Under the pieces are notes generated by a model. That model had not been told where the DNA came from. It saw only the letters and a list, made by a program, of their open reading frames with translations, and searched no databases. A stretch of DNA of 64,000 nt, taken from assembly GCF_003480435.1 (NCBI RefSeq), contig NZ_QUJB01000007.1, positions 91,921 to 155,920 of the forward strand, read 5' to 3'. Of the stretch, positions 61,255 through 64,000 are shown one piece after another. The DNA comes from Clostridium sp. AM30-24. GTDB lineage: Bacteria > Bacillota > Clostridia > Lachnospirales > Lachnospiraceae. How positions within the stretch are numbered: the stretch's first letter is position 1; the number at the start of each line of letters is the position of its first letter. The translations under genes and the position numbers were made by a program.

Positions 61255-61686
61255 CTAAATTACATAGTCGTCCCCGGGCTGGCCATTCTGCACGAGGTCG
61301 GCGATGGTGATGCCGTCTAAGTATTCGTTGACGACTTTGTCGAGACCTTGCCAGAGAGGGAGAGTTTTGCAGCTTCCCATTCTGGGGCAGTCGGTGCTGC
61401 CGGGCTCTAAGCAGGCTACCGGAGCCATGGAGTTTTCAGTGAGGCGAAGGATGCTGCCGACTGTGTACTGTTCCGGTGCTTTTGTGAGGCGATATCCGCC
61501 GCCTTTACCGCGGACCCCCTCTAAGAGTTTTGCCTTTACGAGGATTTTGATGATGCCCTCGAGGTATTTTTCAGAGATTTCCTGTCTTGCTGCTGTATCT
61601 TTTAATGGAATATAGCCGTCGGTCTGATGCTCCGCAAGATCGATCAGGACGCGGAGAGCGTAGCGGCCTTTTGTTGAAACCATCAT
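61255..61686 (-). CDS. Rrf2-family regulator with Cys triad (CymR/IscR-like)
   Basis: The 143-residue protein starts like CymR (STKGRYALRVLIDLAEH) with a winged HTH to about residue 75, including EISEKYLEGIIKILVKAKLL and VRGKGGGYRL. Cys92, Cys100 and Cys106 (spacing x7 and x5, followed by KTLPLW) resemble the iron-sulfur ligands of IscR. It is divergent from cysK, so control of cysteine synthesis by cysteine or iron-sulfur status is likely. ATG 61686 (or 61683) follows GGAGGATACAG; the longer frame to 61770 lacks support. Confidence 0.9.
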   Translation of the reverse strand: MMVSTKGRYALRVLIDLAEHQTDGYIPLKDTAARQEISEKYLEGIIKILVKAKLLEGVRGKGGGYRLTKAPEQYTVGSILRLTENSMAPVACLEPGSTDCPRMGSCKTLPLWQGLDKVVNEYLDGITIADLVQNGQPGDDYVI

Positions 61687-61856
61687 AATCTGTATCCTCC
61701 CATGCTGCTGCGTGTTGCTGAATATTTTTGATCGTAATGTAAGTTTAACATTATTCCTATTATAATACAAGGTTTAAGGGAAATAAAGACAGTGAAAAGG
61801 ATAAAGGTGTTGTGATATATGATAGAAATTTTCTAACATGATATCCGGAATGAGAC

Positions 61857-61885
61857 TTGACAAACAGATGATATCATCATATAAT
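61857..61885 (+). promoter_or_regulatory. cysK promoter with palindromic operator
   Basis: TTGACA (61857-61862), 17 bases, TATAAT (61880-61885), both perfect. The spacer contains the perfect 12-bp palindrome GATGATATCATC (61868-61879), a likely operator for the divergent Rrf2 regulator. Confidence 0.8.
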
Positions 61886-61919
61886 CCTATTAACATATGT
61901 GAAAGGTAGGTAATAACTT

Positions 61920-62852
61920 ATGGCAAACATATATACATCCGCAGACCAGCTGATCGGAAAGACTCCGCTCTTAGAGCTTACACAGATTGAAAAATCCGAG
62001 GGACTTAACGCGAAGATCCTTGCGAAGCTGGAATATTTCAATCCGGCCGGATCGGTAAAGGACAGGATCGCGAAGGCGATGATCGATGACGCTGAGGCGA
62101 AGGGAATCTTAAAGACTGGTTCTACGATCATCGAGCCGACTTCCGGAAACACAGGAATCGGTCTTGCGTCGGTTGCAGCTGCCCGCGGTTACCGGATCAT
62201 TATCGTTATGCCTGAGACCATGAGTGTGGAGAGACGCCAGCTTATGAAAGCCTACGGTGCGGAGCTTGTGCTCACTGAGGGCGCAAAGGGAATGAAGGGC
62301 GCGATCGCAAAGGCAGAGGAGCTCGCAAAGGAGATTCCGGGAAGCTTTATTCCGGGACAGTTTGTAAATCCGGCGAACCCGGAAGTTCATGAGAGAACAA
62401 CCGGTCCGGAGATCTGGGAAGATACGGACGGCAAGGTTGATATTTTTGTCGCTGGTGTCGGCACCGGCGGAACCATCACCGGAACCGGAAGATATTTAAA
62501 GAAGCAGAATCCGGACGTGAAGGTCGTTGCGGTGGAACCGGCAAGTTCTCCGGTACTGAGCCAGGGCAAGGCAGGATCCCACAAGATCCAGGGAATCGGA
62601 GCCGGATTTGTTCCGGATGTTCTCGACACGAAGATCTATGATGAGATCATCTCTGTGGAGAATGATGATGCGTTTGCGGCAGGAAAGTTAGTTGGAAAGA
62701 AGGAAGGAGTCCTCGTGGGAATTTCCTCTGGTGCGGCGATCTGGGCAGCGATCGAACTTGCGAAGAGACCGGAAAATGCAGGAAAGACGATCGTGGCACT
62801 GCTTCCGGATACCGGAGACAGATACCTTTCCACACCATTGTTTGCGGACTAA
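61920..62852 (+). CDS. cysK: cysteine synthase (O-acetylserine sulfhydrylase)
   Basis: The 310-residue PLP enzyme makes cysteine from O-acetylserine and sulfide. The PLP Lys is in [14 protein letters not shown] near residue 46; [11 protein letters not shown] near 74 binds the substrate, [16 protein letters not shown] near 180 the phosphate, and SSGAAIWAA near 267 is typical. It has its own strong promoter and terminator. AGGTAGG precedes ATG 61920. Confidence 0.96.
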   Translation: MANIYTSADQLIGKTPLLELTQIEKSEGLNAKILAKLEYFNPAGSVKDRIAKAMIDDAEAKGILKTGSTIIEPTSGNTGIGLASVAAARGYRIIIVMPETMSVERRQLMKAYGAELVLTEGAKGMKGAIAKAEELAKEIPGSFIPGQFVNPANPEVHERTTGPEIWEDTDGKVDIFVAGVGTGGTITGTGRYLKKQNPDVKVVAVEPASSPVLSQGKAGSHKIQGIGAGFVPDVLDTKIYDEIISVENDDAFAAGKLVGKKEGVLVGISSGAAIWAAIELAKRPENAGKTIVALLPDTGDRYLSTPLFAD

Positions 62853-62882
62853 GGAAAGAAAAAGCAGATAAAAATATATGAG

Positions 62883-62930
62883 AAAGACTGCGGGTCCATA
62901 TCGGTTGATATGTGGATCGGCAGTCTTTTT
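62883..62930 (+). terminator. intrinsic terminator after cysK
   Basis: AAAGACTGC (62883-62891) pairs with GCAGTCTTT (62920-62928) around a further stem (CCATAT/ATATGTGG), followed by Ts. Confidence 0.88.
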
Positions 62931-62931
62931 A

Positions 62932-63066
62932 TGCAACAGGAAATGCCGGGGAATTCCCTGCTACATAAAAGGCATTAACGTGCTAAAGATGCGCACTCGC
63001 GCGAAGATGTAGATTGCCGCACGCGACCGCGCGAGGCGCGAGAATGTGCCAAGCACATTCTTTTTA
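62932..63066. repeat. 135-bp structured intergenic element, copy 2
   Basis: Second copy of the element at 13371-13506, with about a dozen substitutions and two single-base gaps. The GC-rich stem CTCGCGCG/CGCGCGAG is unchanged. In the small hairpin GGCAC/GTGCC has become GGCAT/GTGCT, so two G-C pairs became G-U pairs and pairing as RNA is kept. The final hairpin is GAATGTGC/GCACATTC plus five Ts. Confidence 0.75.
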
Positions 63067-63153
63067 TACAATGGAAAGTTCCAAATGTGCAGGGCATACT
63101 CTTTGCGTTTTTGACAGAGGATCTTGAAGCAGAGGTAAATAAATTCTATAAAA

Positions 63154-63200
63154 TGATAATAATTACTATTATTGACATTTGAGACAAAGTATGTTAGAAT
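63154..63200 (+). promoter_or_regulatory. rubrerythrin promoter with Fur/PerR-like box
   Basis: TTGACA (63172-63177), 17 bases, TAGAAT (63195-63200). An AT-rich inverted repeat (GATAATAATT/ACTATTATT, 63155-63173) overlaps the -35 element and resembles Fur or PerR boxes. The leader to the start codon is about 130 bases with no other signal seen. Confidence 0.6.
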
Positions 63201-63338
63201 ACAACCATAAACAAGACGATACACAACAAAAAAGACGACCGTCAGACAGAAACGGTAAATTACAGGAACGGAAAGAATCATTTTGCAAAAAGAAGGGAAA
63301 ACAATAAGAAAACAAGAATCAGAAAGGAGTTCAACACT

Positions 63339-63875
63339 ATGAGCAGATATGCAGGAACAAAAACAGAAAAGAACCTCGAGGCAGCATTCTCCGGTGAATC
63401 CCAGGCGAGAAACAAATATACCTACTTTGCATCCGTAGCAAAGAAGGAGGGATACGAGCAGATCGCGGCTTTATTCTTAAAGACAGCTGACAACGAGAAA
63501 GAGCACGCGAAGATGTGGTTCAAGGAGTTAGATGGAATCAGCGATACCGCTGCAAACCTTGCGGCAGCCGCAGCAGGGGAGAACTACGAGTGGACCGATA
63601 TGTACGAGGATTTTGCGAAGACCGCCGATGAGGAAGGTTTCCATGCTCTCGCAGCAAAATTCCGTATGGTAGGCGAGATCGAGAAGCACCATGAGGAGCG
63701 CTACCGTGCCCTTCTTAAAAATGTGGAGACAGCTTCTGTATTCGAAAAGAGTGAAGTAAAGGTATGGGAGTGCCGCAACTGCGGGCATATCATGATCGGA
63801 ACAAAGGCACCGCAGGTATGTCCGGTCTGCAGCCATCCACAGAGCTATTTTGAAGTTCGCGAAGAAAATTATTAA
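63339..63875 (+). CDS. rbr: rubrerythrin
   Basis: The 178-residue protein has a ferritin-like di-iron domain (residues 1-135; [20 protein letters not shown] with Glu ligands, NEKEHAKMW, and IEKHHEERY) and a C-terminal rubredoxin-like domain with two Cys pairs (ECRNCGH and VCPVCSH). It reduces hydrogen peroxide with NADH-derived electrons in anaerobes. AAAGGAG precedes the start. Confidence 0.96.
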   Translation: MSRYAGTKTEKNLEAAFSGESQARNKYTYFASVAKKEGYEQIAALFLKTADNEKEHAKMWFKELDGISDTAANLAAAAAGENYEWTDMYEDFAKTADEEGFHALAAKFRMVGEIEKHHEERYRALLKNVETASVFEKSEVKVWECRNCGHIMIGTKAPQVCPVCSHPQSYFEVREENY

Positions 63876-64000
63876 GTCATATGCTTACGTTACGGCGCTG
63901 TTCTATTTCATTGCCTGCTGAATGAAAAGCATCGAAAAGAAGGGGCTGTCGCACTAACAAATATTTTTTGCTGGGCGGCAGCCCTGCTTTATGCCCAAAT
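63876..64000. other. 3' end of window with hairpin
   Basis: GGGCTGTCGC (63943-63952) and GCGGCAGCCC (63975-63984) form a stem after rubrerythrin that could be its terminator. The T-rich stretch lies in the loop, so the assignment is weak. The window ends 16 bases later. Confidence 0.35.

Noticed and set aside
1..64000. tRNA, rRNA, transposase or integrase genes
   Set aside because: None was recognised when reading both strands; a tRNA scan and IS search would settle it.

Overview
The window looks like chromosome of an anaerobic, endospore-forming member of the Firmicutes, most likely Lachnospiraceae (Clostridium cluster XIVa). The reasons are a complete spoIIIAA-AH operon plus spoIVB, Gram-positive lipoproteins with Thr/Ala-rich linkers, a rubrerythrin, a DctQM-type TAXI TRAP permease, clostridial gene orders (xseA-xseB-ispA-dxs-tlyA-nadK-argR-recN-spoIVB) and strong AGGAGG ribosome binding sites. 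No rRNA, tRNA, CRISPR array, transposase or prophage gene was recognised. The organism assignment is an inference from gene content, not a database match.

Layout. 0-6 kb: the 3' end of an NhaC-type antiporter, a Thr-rich lipoprotein, and a GntR/FCD regulator divergent from a sodium:solute symporter and a cytosolic gamma-glutamyltransferase. 6-9.3 kb: argG, then a folate one-carbon pair (FchA-like cyclohydrolase plus a FolD that lacks the usual catalytic Lys). 9.4-13 kb: a secreted Tp47-like, cell-wall-binding protein and a small DMT transporter. 13-16.3 kb: a probable ribosome-mediated attenuator whose 40-residue leader peptide has eight consecutive Met/Cys codons, followed by metN-metI-metQ. 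16.3-24.7 kb: bioB behind a BirA-like operator, acetyltransferases, a TSUP exporter, comEA, an OmpR-type regulator, rlmH, an unknown gene and hom. 25-30.7 kb: the SpoIIIA operon and a Gls24-family gene. 32-42.7 kb: the nusB to spoIVB housekeeping block, with three LexA boxes at recN. 42.8-50.5 kb: aroD, a TAXI TRAP transporter and a LytS/LytT-type two-component system. 50.6-57 kb: a class II DnaJ, ilvE, an MFS transporter, and a LysR regulator divergent from a CyuA cysteine desulfidase. 57-61 kb: LysR, glutaminase and an AgcS symporter. 61-64 kb: a large imperfect palindrome, an Rrf2 regulator divergent from cysK, and rubrerythrin.

A thread through the window is sulfur amino acid economy: gamma-glutamyl peptide use, MetNIQ uptake under a Cys/Met-rich leader, cysteine breakdown (CyuA), cysteine synthesis (CysK) and an Rrf2 regulator with a Cys triad. 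A second thread is structured intergenic DNA: a 135-bp element present twice (before metN and after cysK), a branched element after argR, and a palindrome of about 210 bp before the Rrf2 gene. The strongest candidate for an undescribed system is the Met/Cys leader attenuator at 13.07-13.37 kb.

Many start codons were moved downstream from the longest open frame because a clear Shine-Dalgarno site and family N-terminus supported the shorter form; this is stated gene by gene. Promoters, operators and terminators were found by eye and have not been scored.
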